Shown here one piece after another: positions 1-8,646 of a stretch of 64,000 nt of DNA (its first letter is position 1; each line of letters opens with the position of its first letter). Source of the DNA: UBA4312 sp040266995 (GTDB taxonomy: Bacteria; Bacillota_I; Bacilli_A; Erysipelotrichales; Erysipelotrichaceae); contig JAWRHV010000022.1 in the NCBI GenBank assembly GCA_040266995.1, positions 70,961-134,960 on the forward strand. The letters are read 5' to 3'. The translations under genes and the position numbers were made by a program. The notes beneath the pieces are model-generated. The model was not told the origin of the DNA, ran no database searches, and worked only from the letters and a program-made list of their open reading frames with translations.

Positions 1-1563
1 ATTTTCCGCGTCAGCAAATGCGGTTGCTTCATCCAGCAACACCACAGGGGCGTTTTTCAGGATTGCGCGGGCAAGGGCGATTCGCTGCATTTCACCACCG
101 GAAAGATAGATTCCCTTTGTCCCGATCACCGTATCCGCGCCTTGAGGCAGCTTTTCTAAAATATCGTCGCACTGCGCCAGATGGAGGGCGCGAAGAATAT
201 CATCACGCGAGGCGTCAGGGTTAAAAACAGAAACATTTTCTATAATCGACATCTTAAATAGATTCGTGTCCTGAAATACAATACTGACCTGCTCCATCCA
301 TTGCTTATAGTCCATTTCCCGTACGTCTACTCCTCCGACCCGGATACCTCCCTGATCGACATCCCAAAATCTCGCAACCAGATTCGCAATGGTACTTTTT
401 CCACCGCCGGATTTTCCAACCAGCGCAGTAATCGTACCCTCCGGTACTTCTAAAGAGACATCGTCCAGAGCTTTTCCGACAGCCTCGTCATAAGAAAACG
501 AAACATGGTCAAGGCATATATCATACCCCATCGGAAGCTGCGGCGTTTTCGTTTCCGGCAGTGGTTTTTCCTGCAAAATCTGATCGATTGCGTCCAACGA
601 TGCTTTGGAGAGCATCAGATTGGATGAGCTGTTCATGATACGTGCAAGGATCGTTACGACGGTAGGAATCAGAACCGAAAAGAACAGAAAACTCAATACC
701 GTTTTTTCAGGGTTACTGCCTACATTAAACAGGATTATGCCCCCGGGAATCAGGAAAAAGAAGATACCGTTAATTGCGGCATGGTAAGCGCTGTCTGCAT
801 TTTGCATGGAGAGTGCGTATTTCAGCAAATAATCGCCATACTCTTTTACCGCAGCTTTATAGCGCCTAAAAGAATTAGCTGTTTGCCTGAACACCTTTAC
901 AACCGCAACACCCCTGACGTATTCCGTAACAGCATTGCTGATGTCCTCGGCAGATTTCTGATACTGCTTGGCAAAGCCTTCACTTTCGTCCTTCAGCATA
1001 TAATAAAGGATGCCAAAGCCAATCAGGATCGGGATCAGGCAGATGAAAGACAACCGCCAGTCGTACACAAACATAAATACAAGAAAAGCAATCGGCAGCG
1101 CAACCGCTCCTGCGAAGTCTGGGATCTGGTGTGCGATCAGCGTTTCCAGATTGTCAGAGTTCTTTTCAATAATTTTTCGTTGTTTCCCGCTGGGATTTGT
1201 CGTATGATACCCCAAGGGCAGATTTCCAACGTGTCGGACAATTTGTATCCGCAGTTTTGCTACCGTATTGAAAGCGGTAATGTGAGAAAACAGCAACGCC
1301 GTCCCGTACATTCCAAATGACATAAGGATCAAGAATACAGCACGCCAGCCCATATCGACCATATAGGTCTGATCCAGTGAAGAAATATTACCAAGAGACT
1401 GAACAATCTCTTTTGCCACGTTATACACGCACACAAAGGCATATAGGTTGATGACCGAGGAAACAGCAGATAATACAATGGCAATAACCATTGTGATCTT
1501 GAACATTCCCATATGCTGGAAAAGTCGCCCCAGCACCCCTTTTTCTTTCATACCGTCTTTCAT
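1..1563 (-). CDS. ABC half-exporter (fused permease-ATPase), C-terminus beyond left edge
   Basis: Open for 521 codons from an ATG at 1563 to the window edge. An AAGGAG box sits 8 bases before the start. The N-terminal part holds the hydrophobic segments of an ABC exporter membrane domain. The ATPase domain follows: Walker A GKSGGGKST near residue 383, the signature LSGGEMQR near 488 and Walker B VVLLDEAT near 508. It would work as a homodimer, or as a heterodimer with a second half-exporter beyond the edge, exporting a drug, peptide or siderophore-type substrate. It is transcribed divergently from a TetR gene, and the shared spacer has several inverted repeats, so TetR control is likely. The substrate cannot be inferred. 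Only the last part of the ATPase domain is missing. Confidence 0.93.
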   Translation of the reverse strand, partial: MKDGMKEKGVLGRLFQHMGMFKITMVIAIVLSAVSSVINLYAFVCVYNVAKEIVQSLGNISSLDQTYMVDMGWRAVFLILMSFGMYGTALLFSHITAFNTVAKLRIQIVRHVGNLPLGYHTTNPSGKQRKIIEKNSDNLETLIAHQIPDFAGAVALPIAFLVFMFVYDWRLSFICLIPILIGFGILYYMLKDESEGFAKQYQKSAEDISNAVTEYVRGVAVVKVFRQTANSFRRYKAAVKEYGDYLLKYALSMQNADSAYHAAINGIFFFLIPGGIILFNVGSNPEKTVLSFLFFSVLIPTVVTILARIMNSSSNLMLSKASLDAIDQILQEKPLPETKTPQLPMGYDICLDHVSFSYDEAVGKALDDVSLEVPEGTITALVGKSGGGKSTIANLVARFWDVDQGGIRVGGVDVREMDYKQWMEQVSIVFQDTNLFKMSIIENVSVFNPDASRDDILRALHLAQCDDILEKLPQGADTVIGTKGIYLSGGEMQRIALARAILKNAPVVLLDEATAFADAEN

Positions 1564-1590
1564 ACCGTCAACTCCTTGATTTGCATATTA

Positions 1591-1657
1591 GTTAGGCAGC
1601 GCTAACCGCAGGACCAAAATAATTACCTCACCCGAGGTATTTGAAACGCTGTTTCAA
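1591..1657. promoter_or_regulatory. Cluster of inverted repeats in the exporter/tetR divergent spacer (candidate TetR operators)
   Basis: Three inverted repeats lie close together: GTTAG-6-CTAAC (1591-1606), TACCTC-4-GAGGTA (1624-1639) and TTGAAAC-3-GTTTCAA (1641-1657). A further GTTTCAA half-site lies at 1742-1748 just before tetR. The repeats lie where an autoregulated TetR protein would bind to control both divergent genes. Operator function is inferred. Confidence 0.55.
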
Positions 1658-1703
1658 TTGTGATTATACAGCTTACACCGCTTATTGTCAAGCCGTTTCT
1701 TTC

Positions 1704-1732
1704 TTGACAGTCTACAATCTTTCCTATAAAAT
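1704..1732 (+). promoter_or_regulatory. Predicted promoter of the tetR gene
   Basis: TTGACA (1704-1709), a 17-base spacer and TAAAAT (1727-1732), ending 39 bases before the tetR start codon. This is a near-consensus vegetative promoter. Confidence 0.7.
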
Positions 1733-1771
1733 AAAAACAATGTTTCAATCTTTCAGAAAGAGAGGGCTCAC

Positions 1772-2389
1772 ATGAAACGAATTGCCGGTGTGTCAGAGCG
1801 CTTATTAGAGTGTGCCAAAAGCGAATTTTTAGATAAGGGGTTCCAGGCTGCCTCCATCCGGGAGATCGCCAAAAAAGCAGAGACCAGCGCCCGCGCTGTC
1901 TATACGCGCTTTCCCAATAAGGAGGGACTTTTTGACGCAATTGTTTCGCCCGTTTCAGACGGGCTTATCGAACTGTATCAAAATTATGCGGATCAATTTT
2001 GGTCAAAGGATATGGGAACGGAAGGAGCAGATGCCGTTTCATTTGATGATACTGCAATTTATGTTGACATGATCGACTATATTTATGATCATAAAGATGA
2101 GTTCCTGTTGATGCAAACATCCTTAGAGGGCAAATGGCATACGGCGCTGATAGAGAATTTGACTGACAAGAATCTTTCCTACATTTCTATATGGCCAGAA
2201 CCAGCAGGAGGTACAGAGAACGAAAAAGAATTGATGAAGAAAGTGCTGCATATGCTGACCAATTCCTTTTACGCATCTATGTTTGAACCTCTCCGCCACA
2301 ACATGAACCGCAGGGAAGCACGTTTTTATGTTGAGACGCTATGCGCTTTTTTTGTTACAGGAATTAATCATCTGTTAAAAAAGCAATAA
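1772..2389 (+). CDS. TetR/AcrR family transcriptional regulator
   Basis: 205 residues, typical TetR length. The N-terminal 50 residues form the TetR helix-turn-helix, with IREIAKKAETSARAVYTRFPNKEGLF as its core (residues about 28-53). The remainder is an all-helical ligand domain I cannot match to a known effector. GAGAGGG lies upstream of the ATG. It probably represses the divergent ABC exporter and itself through the inverted repeats between them. Confidence 0.92.
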   Translation: MKRIAGVSERLLECAKSEFLDKGFQAASIREIAKKAETSARAVYTRFPNKEGLFDAIVSPVSDGLIELYQNYADQFWSKDMGTEGADAVSFDDTAIYVDMIDYIYDHKDEFLLMQTSLEGKWHTALIENLTDKNLSYISIWPEPAGGTENEKELMKKVLHMLTNSFYASMFEPLRHNMNRREARFYVETLCAFFVTGINHLLKKQ

Positions 2390-2404
2390 TGTTATTAAAA
2401 CTGT

Positions 2405-2635
2405 TTATGTCAAAATGAGCCGACGATCACAGTCATAGACTGTCGATCGTCGGCTCTGCGTCTGTGCGTCCGGCTCTTTGATGATAGTGATATTACCTTG
2501 TTTGAAATTAATCAGTGTTTCCGATCTGCATTTTGGACAGTATAGCGGAAAGTTCTTTAGTTCTGTGTCCTTGCGGATTTTTGTCCTGGTCTTTCCGCCA
2601 CAGGTGGGGCAAAGTATCCACTTTGACCCCTTCAT
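2405..2635 (-). CDS. Cysteine-rich KTR domain protein
   Basis: About 76 residues if translation starts at the Met before KGSKWILCPTCGGKTR; a longer in-frame reading would overlap the kinase gene. It carries two CxxC pairs (CPTCG and CPKCR), a KTRTKIRKDTELKNFPLYC core and the IKEPDAQTQSR tail typical of the cysteine-rich KTR family, small zinc-ribbon proteins seen in Bacillota accessory elements. No good ribosome binding site precedes the chosen start, so it may be translationally coupled to the kinase, whose stop lies 22 bases upstream. The tail beyond QSR reads into a hairpin and may not be ancestral. Function unknown. Confidence 0.75.
   Translation of the reverse strand: MKGSKWILCPTCGGKTRTKIRKDTELKNFPLYCPKCRSETLINFKQGNITIIKEPDAQTQSRRSTVYDCDRRLILT
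2417..2456. terminator. Long hairpin between convergent tetR and KTR genes
   Basis: Twelve-base arms GAGCCGACGATC (2417-2428) and GATCGTCGGCTC (2445-2456), plus inner pairing ACAGTC/GACTGT, give a very stable stem. Neither strand has a strong T-run; the minus strand continues with ATTTTGA. It probably works as a bidirectional terminator. The stem overlaps the last codons of the KTR gene. Confidence 0.55.
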
Positions 2636-2657
2636 GTAAAACGCTGTTCGTTCCCAC

Positions 2658-4091
2658 TCAAAAGATTTGCTGACTGAATTGTACGCATGCTCCACCATCC
2701 TTTCTGTTTGAAAGATCGACACTCCCGCCAAGCTGGTGTACCAGCTGTTTTACCGTATACAGCCCCAGACCGGAGTGTCCTTCGCCGCTTTGACGGGCTT
2801 CATCACCCCTGTAGAATCGCTGTGTTGCGCGTTCTAAATCTTTTTTGCTGAATCCGCACCCCGTATCACACACTCGATAGGTGATGGTCCTCTGATCTGC
2901 AAAAGCGGAGATCAGGATTTTCCCATTTGCAGGCGTATAGCGCAGACTGTTGGATACAATATTATCAAAAATGCGATCCAACTTGTCTGTATCAATAGAA
3001 TATGTAGCATGTATGCTGGCATCATCGCATAGTTCAATAGAAACAGCTTTTGCCTTCGCTTGTAATTCGTAATGTTTTGCTTTCTGAGAGAGGAAATCAT
3101 ACAAATCCACCTCTGTAGGATTCAATTCATTCCCAGCCTGTTCAGATTCAGAAGCAATCTGCATCTGTGAAACGAAGTTTCTGCATTTTTGCGCATTTCC
3201 CTCAATGACCGACAAATACCGCCGGCATCTTTCCGGATTTGTTTGTTTAGTGTCCAGCAGGGATTCGGTGTAAGCCAGAATAATGGAAATCGGGGTCTTT
3301 AAATCATGTGTTAATGCTTCTACCATTTCCATACGCTCGCGCTCCATTTCCCACTGAGTGGAAAGGGACGTCTTTAATTCCTCCTGCATTTCAGAAAAAG
3401 CAATGCAGAGTTCCCCTAATTCGTTATCTGCATAGTAATGAATTCTAAAATCCAGATCCTTATCCTTTATCTTCTTTGCCGCTTCCATTAAGAGCTGTAA
3501 AGGCTGGTTGATCCGTTTAATGAACTTCTTGGAAAAAAACTTCGTAAATAGGATGATGTATAACACAGGGGAAAACAAGGCGACGATGATTATGCCCAAT
3601 ACCCATTGTCCACCATTGCCGGCAACGGATATTTTGACCTCATAAATGAGAGCAACCGCTCCCACCATTTTCCCGTCTTCATCCGTAAGTGGAATCACAT
3701 GCAGGTATGTATTCTTATCCAAATAGACCTCTGTTGTATTCAGATGATTGATCAAGTCAGCTTCCGAAGAAAAGATGGGTTCGGTATTTGTCCCATAGAG
3801 GACAGCCGCTCTATTGTCAACAACCTGATAGGAAATACCATCACCTTCGATTGCGTTTTTCAATCCCATCTCATTTGTCTGGGATAATAACTTCGTATTT
3901 TCTCTGCGCACATATTGATCGATGGCCGGGATCTGTAATTCATAATAGTTTGCCGGATAAATGCCCCTGTTCTGTTCCATCAAATACAGGGCAGCAGCAA
4001 GAAACCATGTAATCAGTGTGGCCACGATAGATGCGACAGCAATCCATGTAACCGTCATACGGAAACCGCCGACAAGAGATTGTTTTTTCAT
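2658..4091 (-). CDS. Sensor histidine kinase, LanK/NisK-like
   Basis: 477 residues from the ATG at 4091, chosen because AGGAGG lies 7 bases upstream; a longer reading would overlap the regulator. Layout: membrane segment near residues 14-40, an extracellular sensor of about 120 residues, a second membrane segment, HAMP, an H-box with THDLKTPIS, then the ATPase domain with N-box NIVSNSLRYT, DTGCGFS and the glycine-rich HSGLGLYTVKQL. It should phosphorylate the response regulator encoded just upstream. With the LanFEG-like transporter in the same operon, the likely stimulus is a lantibiotic or similar cell-envelope peptide. The ligand is inferred from context. Confidence 0.9.
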   Translation of the reverse strand: MKKQSLVGGFRMTVTWIAVASIVATLITWFLAAALYLMEQNRGIYPANYYELQIPAIDQYVRRENTKLLSQTNEMGLKNAIEGDGISYQVVDNRAAVLYGTNTEPIFSSEADLINHLNTTEVYLDKNTYLHVIPLTDEDGKMVGAVALIYEVKISVAGNGGQWVLGIIIVALFSPVLYIILFTKFFSKKFIKRINQPLQLLMEAAKKIKDKDLDFRIHYYADNELGELCIAFSEMQEELKTSLSTQWEMERERMEMVEALTHDLKTPISIILAYTESLLDTKQTNPERCRRYLSVIEGNAQKCRNFVSQMQIASESEQAGNELNPTEVDLYDFLSQKAKHYELQAKAKAVSIELCDDASIHATYSIDTDKLDRIFDNIVSNSLRYTPANGKILISAFADQRTITYRVCDTGCGFSKKDLERATQRFYRGDEARQSGEGHSGLGLYTVKQLVHQLGGSVDLSNRKDGGACVQFSQQIF

Positions 4092-4102
4092 GCGATCACC
4101 TC

Positions 4103-4795
4103 CTATAGTCGGTTCCATTTATAACCGATGCCCCATACCGTAGAAATATATATTGTACCAGTGGATACTTCGGCAAACTTTTTCCGTATTTTCCGAATAT
4201 GTTCCACAACGGTATAAGAGTCTCCTTCAGAGTCGTAACCCCATACTCTTTCATAGATATGTTCTCTGGAGAAAACCTGTCCGGCATGGAGTGCCAGAAG
4301 CTCAACAATGTCATATTCTCGTTTGGATAGAGAAACAGGCTTCCCGCCGATTTTTACACTATGTTCTAACAGATCAATACTAAGTTCATTGAAATAAAGC
4401 TTCGTACGTTTCTTTTCGGCATTGATATATTGAGATCGTTGTTCCCTTCGTAAATTGGCATCTATTTTTGCCAGAAGTTCCCTGAGCCCGAAAGGTTTGG
4501 TGATATAGTCATCCCCGCCGAGCGTTAGTGCGCGGATCTTATCACTTTCCGTCTGCTTTGCGCTTAGAAACAGAATGGGGCATAAAACTTCATTCCGTAT
4601 TTTCCGGCAGACCTCAAATCCATCCATCTCCGGCATCATAATATCAAGCACAATGAGATCCGGCTGTTTGGTCGCAAGTAAAGCGCCATCTACTCCATTA
4701 TAGGCTGTGATTACCTGATGACCTTGCGTCTTAAGCTCGTCCTGCAGGAGCATGACCAGTTCTTTTTCATCGTCAATTATTAGGATTTTGCTCAT
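4103..4795 (-). CDS. OmpR-family response regulator, LanR/NisR-like
   Basis: 230 residues: receiver domain with acidic pocket IIDDE, phospho-acceptor D51 in LIVLDIMMPEMDG and the conserved Lys in ITKPFG, then a winged-helix DNA-binding domain (SKREYDIVELL, TVVEHIRKIRKKF, TVWGIGYKWN). AAGGGAG lies 11 bases before the ATG. The kinase gene starts 11 bases downstream. A 76-base gap separates it from the lipoprotein gene, so the pair may also have its own promoter. It likely activates the LanFEG-like transporter operon. Confidence 0.92.
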   Translation of the reverse strand: MSKILIIDDEKELVMLLQDELKTQGHQVITAYNGVDGALLATKQPDLIVLDIMMPEMDGFEVCRKIRNEVLCPILFLSAKQTESDKIRALTLGGDDYITKPFGLRELLAKIDANLRREQRSQYINAEKKRTKLYFNELSIDLLEHSVKIGGKPVSLSKREYDIVELLALHAGQVFSREHIYERVWGYDSEGDSYTVVEHIRKIRKKFAEVSTGTIYISTVWGIGYKWNRL

Positions 4796-4871
4796 AAATT
4801 ATCAGCTCCCTTTTCATATTATTGAAAAATAGGTTACGCTTTCTCACCTGTACAAGTCAAGTCTGCGGCCA

Positions 4872-5621
4872 TCAGCTGGCTGTATAATCGGCCAGCTTAT
4901 ATATGATATTGGATGATGCGCCGTCCTGGTATTGATACAGAATATGAGTATCTGTAGAAAACCAAAGTGTTGTTTCTCCAAAGGATACTTTAAAACATTC
5001 TGCCTTCCCATAGGGAACCGAGATGGTCTCCGTTCCTTCGTATTTGATCTTCAATGTAGAAATACCGGCAGTCATAGGAATGGTATCGTTCAGCTTGTAT
5101 GTTTTCCCATCCTCATAAGAAATGAGCCCCAAAATGACCATGAGTGATTCGTTATCATAATAGGTGGAAGGTAAGGAAATCGTCTGATTTGAAGATTTTG
5201 CCCCGTTTGTCTGCACTTTCCAATGGTCTGAATAGCTTGTATTTACCTCAAATTTTTCATAAGGAGCCACTTTGTTGTAATAGGAAGATAAAGGCATCAG
5301 CGTGGCCATCATTATCGTGACGCCACTTTCAATTACCGTTTCATCCTTTTCATAGCTTTTTGTTTTCTTAATATCGTAAGTCTGTGCATCGGAATCCATG
5401 GTGATCTTGATTTCGGCCGTACCGTATTCTTTTCCTTTACTATTGTAAATCACATAGGAAGCCATTTGGGTTTCTGCCCACGGTATCGATTCAACCACCG
5501 GCAGAGCTTCCACATTTGAATCGCTTTGTTTGATCTGCCAGTTTTGAAGGGAACAGCCATTGAAAAGCAGTGTGCAGCAAAGTGTAAAAATCTTTACATA
5601 TTCGAAATAGTTCTTATTCAT
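4872..5621 (-). CDS. Lipoprotein of the lantibiotic-protection operon
   Basis: 249 residues. A lipoprotein signal peptide ends in LLFNGC, a slightly unusual lipobox, so the mature protein would be anchored outside the membrane. The body is beta-rich and starts with MASYVIYNSKGKEYGTAEIKI; it resembles DUF3108-like lipid/peptide-binding barrels, a loose structural guess. It overlaps the upstream permease by 8 bases and precedes the regulator gene. By position it could be an immunity (LanI-type) lipoprotein that intercepts a peptide at the surface. I see no direct similarity to NisI or SpaI. Confidence 0.7.
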   Translation of the reverse strand: MNKNYFEYVKIFTLCCTLLFNGCSLQNWQIKQSDSNVEALPVVESIPWAETQMASYVIYNSKGKEYGTAEIKITMDSDAQTYDIKKTKSYEKDETVIESGVTIMMATLMPLSSYYNKVAPYEKFEVNTSYSDHWKVQTNGAKSSNQTISLPSTYYDNESLMVILGLISYEDGKTYKLNDTIPMTAGISTLKIKYEGTETISVPYGKAECFKVSFGETTLWFSTDTHILYQYQDGASSNIIYKLADYTAS

Positions 5622-6402
5622 AATGTTTTCTCCCTTCCCATTTGTTAAACCATTTTACGCCGCCGACATAACAAACAACCAGGCAGACCAGGATGGTAAC
5701 CATGCCAATGATAAGCTGCTGCAAAACAGCGCCCGATGCTATTTCTATCGGTGGCATATTCATTCCGACTGTAAATCCCAAATAGGCTCCCGGCAGTTTT
5801 GCTAGACGATACGGCCATGCCCAGGGAATAAACATCCAGACCTTATCGCCAAGTATAGTGGTTCCAATGACAGCAGCCGTTACAAGACCGCCCATTCCGG
5901 TGCCGATAGACGCTCCTGTCCCCCAAGCAAAGCTGATCCACAAATGGAGCGCCAATAGTGGCAATGTCCCGAAAAGTTCGAGGATCATCGCAAAGAGGAA
6001 CATGACCCATCCGTTCACAGTACCCGGAGAAGCAATGCTCATTCCGATACAAAAAACAATCAGGGCAATCATGGTACTGACCGTATTGCAAAGAAACAGC
6101 ATCCAAAACTTTCCGGCGTATAACGTTTTTCGGGAAATGCTTGTGCTGAGATACCCTGTGAAGTTGCCGGCCAGCTCTTCTTCCTGTATGATGAAAGCCG
6201 CAAGAATACTGATCGCCAGAGGAACAACGAGTGCAGCCCACGCTGTGAAAAATCCCTGAAACACATAGATTTCTTCTAAATCGTTTCGCATGGAAATGTA
6301 AGCAACGCCGGCCAGAGAAAACAGGACCGGAATCAGAAAGATCAGCCAGCGGATGGCTGTGCGCTTTGTTTTGATCCATTCGGATGACAATACAGAAATC
6401 AT
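5614..6402 (-). CDS. ABC-2 permease, LanG/MutG-like
   Basis: 262 residues, about six membrane segments, starting MISVLSSEWIKTKRTAIRW as ABC-2 permeases of lantibiotic-protection systems often do. The start at 6402 is supported by AAAGGAGG 8 bases upstream and an ATGA overlap with the preceding permease; an upstream in-frame extension of 66 codons has no permease-like sequence. With its sister permease and the ATPase it should form the LanFEG-type exporter that removes lantibiotics from the membrane. Confidence 0.85.
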   Translation of the reverse strand: MISVLSSEWIKTKRTAIRWLIFLIPVLFSLAGVAYISMRNDLEEIYVFQGFFTAWAALVVPLAISILAAFIIQEEELAGNFTGYLSTSISRKTLYAGKFWMLFLCNTVSTMIALIVFCIGMSIASPGTVNGWVMFLFAMILELFGTLPLLALHLWISFAWGTGASIGTGMGGLVTAAVIGTTILGDKVWMFIPWAWPYRLAKLPGAYLGFTVGMNMPPIEIASGAVLQQLIIGMVTILVCLVVCYVGGVKWFNKWEGRKHYE

Positions 6403-7163
6403 TTCAACTCCCTCCTTTGAAACCACAATGCGGTAAGACCGGTTATGACAAAAAAACTGACAACGGAAAGGATGATTCCGGCAGGCAGAACTGAAGCATC
6501 CAGCAGTGGATCGCCGGCCTTCAGCATGACGCCATTGGGATCTAATTGCAGCACAGGGCACATCATGCGCGTTCCCCAGCTCCATGGAAGAATGAACCAC
6601 CAGGATTTTTTAACGACAAACATTCCTGCCGTCAAGCCGGCAAAGCCAACTCCCATGCTGGCAAACATCCCGTTCCACGTCGCCGCCCATAGCTGGATCG
6701 GAATGATCGTAAGACACGAAATCCACGCAAGGAAGTCCGCTGTAAAGATCGTTTTCCACGGTATATCCCATTTCCCATCGGTAATTGTAATCAGTCCGGA
6801 ACAAATCGTCGCTAAAAAGAGGATCAGTGTTGCGATGAAAGTAAATATCACCATAGCGTTCACTTTATTAATCCAAATCTGTCCAGGGGAATAGGCATGG
6901 GCGCGTAAGCTGCGATAATTTCCAGCCTTTCTTTCCTGCATATCAATCAGATAAGCAAATAAAACAATGCCAAGAGGCAGGAATACAACAGTCCAGATAT
7001 TAAATACCATCGTATTCACATGTTCCCAGCCCCGTACAACATTCTTCGGCATGAGCCAGATGCTGGGCATTGCCTGAAAGACAAAGAATAATGGAAGCAG
7101 GATTGCAAGCTTTTTTGTAAATGTTCTTCTATATTTCAATAGTTCCGACTGTAACCCTCTCAT
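6399..7163 (-). CDS. ABC-2 permease, LanE/MutE-like
   Basis: 254 residues with about six membrane helices. The N-terminus MRGLQSELLKYRRTFTKKL is the amphipathic cytoplasmic segment typical of ABC-2 permeases in BcrAB/LanFEG systems. ATGA overlaps join it to the ATPase before it and the second permease after it, so the three are translated as one unit. Its role is export or expulsion of membrane-bound peptide antibiotics (family knowledge). Confidence 0.86.
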   Translation of the reverse strand: MRGLQSELLKYRRTFTKKLAILLPLFFVFQAMPSIWLMPKNVVRGWEHVNTMVFNIWTVVFLPLGIVLFAYLIDMQERKAGNYRSLRAHAYSPGQIWINKVNAMVIFTFIATLILFLATICSGLITITDGKWDIPWKTIFTADFLAWISCLTIIPIQLWAATWNGMFASMGVGFAGLTAGMFVVKKSWWFILPWSWGTRMMCPVLQLDPNGVMLKAGDPLLDASVLPAGIILSVVSFFVITGLTALWFQRRELK

Positions 7164-7861
7164 CTTCGTGCGCCTCCATTGATGACATCCATAAAGAACG
7201 TCTCCAGATCCTCATCCCGGTTTAGCGTTCCCTGAAACAGTAACTGTCCTTTATTGATGATGCCGATTTCATCCACAACCTGTTCTACTTCAGAAAGAAT
7301 GTGGCTGGAAAGGATTACCGTCATTCCCTTTTTCGGAAAGGTGGCAATCAGCTCACGTAGCTCCTGAATACCTACCGGATCAAGTCCGTTTGTCGGCTCG
7401 TCCAGTATCAGCAAAGAAGGATCATTCAGCAGGGCAATGGCAATCCCCAGTCGCTCCTTCATGCCATGCGAAAACTGCGAAACGCGTTTACTGCCGATAT
7501 CCTTCAGATCAACGGTTTCCAAAACATCATAGATCTTATCTTTCGGTACGCCCAGCAGCTTTGTGTGAACCAGCAGGTTTTCCTCGGCTGTCAGGTTTCC
7601 ATATAATGCAGGCTCCTCGATCAGCGAGCCGATTTTGGCAAGATGCTCGCGTTTCCAGGGCTCACCGTCAAAGAGGATTTCCCCTTTTGTGGGTCGGAGA
7701 AGCCCCAGGATCAGCTTTAGGGTTGTGGATTTTCCCGCCCCATTCGGACCAAGCAGACCATAAATGGTATTCCTTTTGATGTTAAGCGAGACCCCATTTA
7801 CAGCAAGCTGTCCCGAAAAGTTTTTTGTTAATTCTCTTGTTTCAAGAATATTGTCTATCAT
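7160..7861 (-). CDS. ABC transporter ATPase, lantibiotic-protection (LanF) type
   Basis: 233 residues. Walker A GLLGPNGAGKSTT (residues about 34-46), Q-loop region IEEPALYGNLTAEENL, signature FSHGMKERLGIAIAL, Walker B LLILDEPTNGLDP and the switch His in LSSHILSEV. Best family match is the LanF/BcrA group. It is the first gene of a seven-gene minus-strand operon (ATPase, two permeases, lipoprotein, regulator, kinase, KTR). AAAGGA lies 11 bases before the ATG. I found no convincing promoter hexamers in the upstream 100 bases. Confidence 0.93.
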   Translation of the reverse strand: MIDNILETRELTKNFSGQLAVNGVSLNIKRNTIYGLLGPNGAGKSTTLKLILGLLRPTKGEILFDGEPWKREHLAKIGSLIEEPALYGNLTAEENLLVHTKLLGVPKDKIYDVLETVDLKDIGSKRVSQFSHGMKERLGIAIALLNDPSLLILDEPTNGLDPVGIQELRELIATFPKKGMTVILSSHILSEVEQVVDEIGIINKGQLLFQGTLNRDEDLETFFMDVINGGARR

Positions 7862-7967
7862 TGTATGAACCGTCCTTTCTTGAAAGTAGCAACTTTCTGT
7901 TTACAACCATAGGATATGCAACAATTATCAAGAAACTATCATGATTTCAAAAAAGTTGTTAAGCCTA

Positions 7968-8016
7968 TAAAAAAACACAGTAGCTTTTCCCTAAAAGGAC
8001 AGTAGAGCCACTGTGT
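7968..8016 (-). terminator. Rho-independent terminator after the ABM gene
   Basis: On the minus strand, ACACAGTGGCT pairs with AGCTACTGTGT and is followed by a run of seven T. It ends transcription of the ABM gene and isolates it from the LanF operon. Confidence 0.8.
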
Positions 8017-8076
8017 GTATCCTGCAAATACTCTTCCATGATGAGACCATTCTTTGCCTGATGCTGATCCTGCTTT

Positions 8077-8403
8077 TTATTTTCGTATAAATTGTTCATC
8101 CTCTGCATTTTCATCGGCGCTCACAAACCGTTCGACAGTCATATGCAGATCATATTTTTCCCGAAGGGCTGCAATGGTCGCCATCATAGGTGAAGCGTGA
8201 TGAACATCAAGCGCCTTTTGACTTTCCCATGCATCAATCAACAAAACCGTCTCCGGATCATCCATGGGAATATAATATTCATACCGGATATTCCCGGCTT
8301 CGGCACGGATCGCGTCCACGGTACCGTTACTTTTCATCTCTTCGGCAAATTTACGGGCATTCCCGTTTTTCCCTGTATATCGTAAATTTACTGTTATTGC
8401 CAT
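8077..8403 (-). CDS. Antibiotic biosynthesis monooxygenase (ABM) domain protein
   Basis: 108 residues starting MAITVNLRYTGKNG at 8403, with AAGGAG 8 bases upstream; a longer frame adds 27 residues without a ribosome binding site. The fold is a dimeric ferredoxin-like ABM domain: strand ITVNLRY, helix RKFAEEM, EYYIPMDDPETVLLIDAW, HHASPMMATIAALREKY, VERFVSAD. YgiN-type members act as quinol or small-aromatic monooxygenases; the substrate here is unknown. Single-gene unit with its own terminator. Confidence 0.82.
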   Translation of the reverse strand: MAITVNLRYTGKNGNARKFAEEMKSNGTVDAIRAEAGNIRYEYYIPMDDPETVLLIDAWESQKALDVHHASPMMATIAALREKYDLHMTVERFVSADENAEDEQFIRK

Positions 8404-8646
8404 ATTCTGTTCTCCTTCTTTCTTTATTTCTTGGATTTGTTTTCTGATTTCTCGAAGCGGCTTAGAAAGTCCTTGCGGACTCATTCACTTGCTGATTGTC
8501 TGATTGAACTCATAATTGCTCTATGTATGCGCCTTTGTGAACTTTCTACTATTGACGATCCATCCGTACTCAACTGTAATACCGAAATATGTCAATATCT
8601 ATCTCCATACGTCTTTTGTGCTTCGTTGGTCATCTTTCATTCCAGT

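Noticed and set aside
781..1320. 179-codon plus-strand frame near the left end
   Set aside because: Lies antisense to the ABC exporter membrane domain, which is continuous and better supported.
5614..6600. 66-codon N-terminal extension of the LanG-like permease
   Set aside because: The extension overlaps the upstream permease and is not hydrophobic; an ATGA start with AAAGGAGG at 6402 is clearly better.
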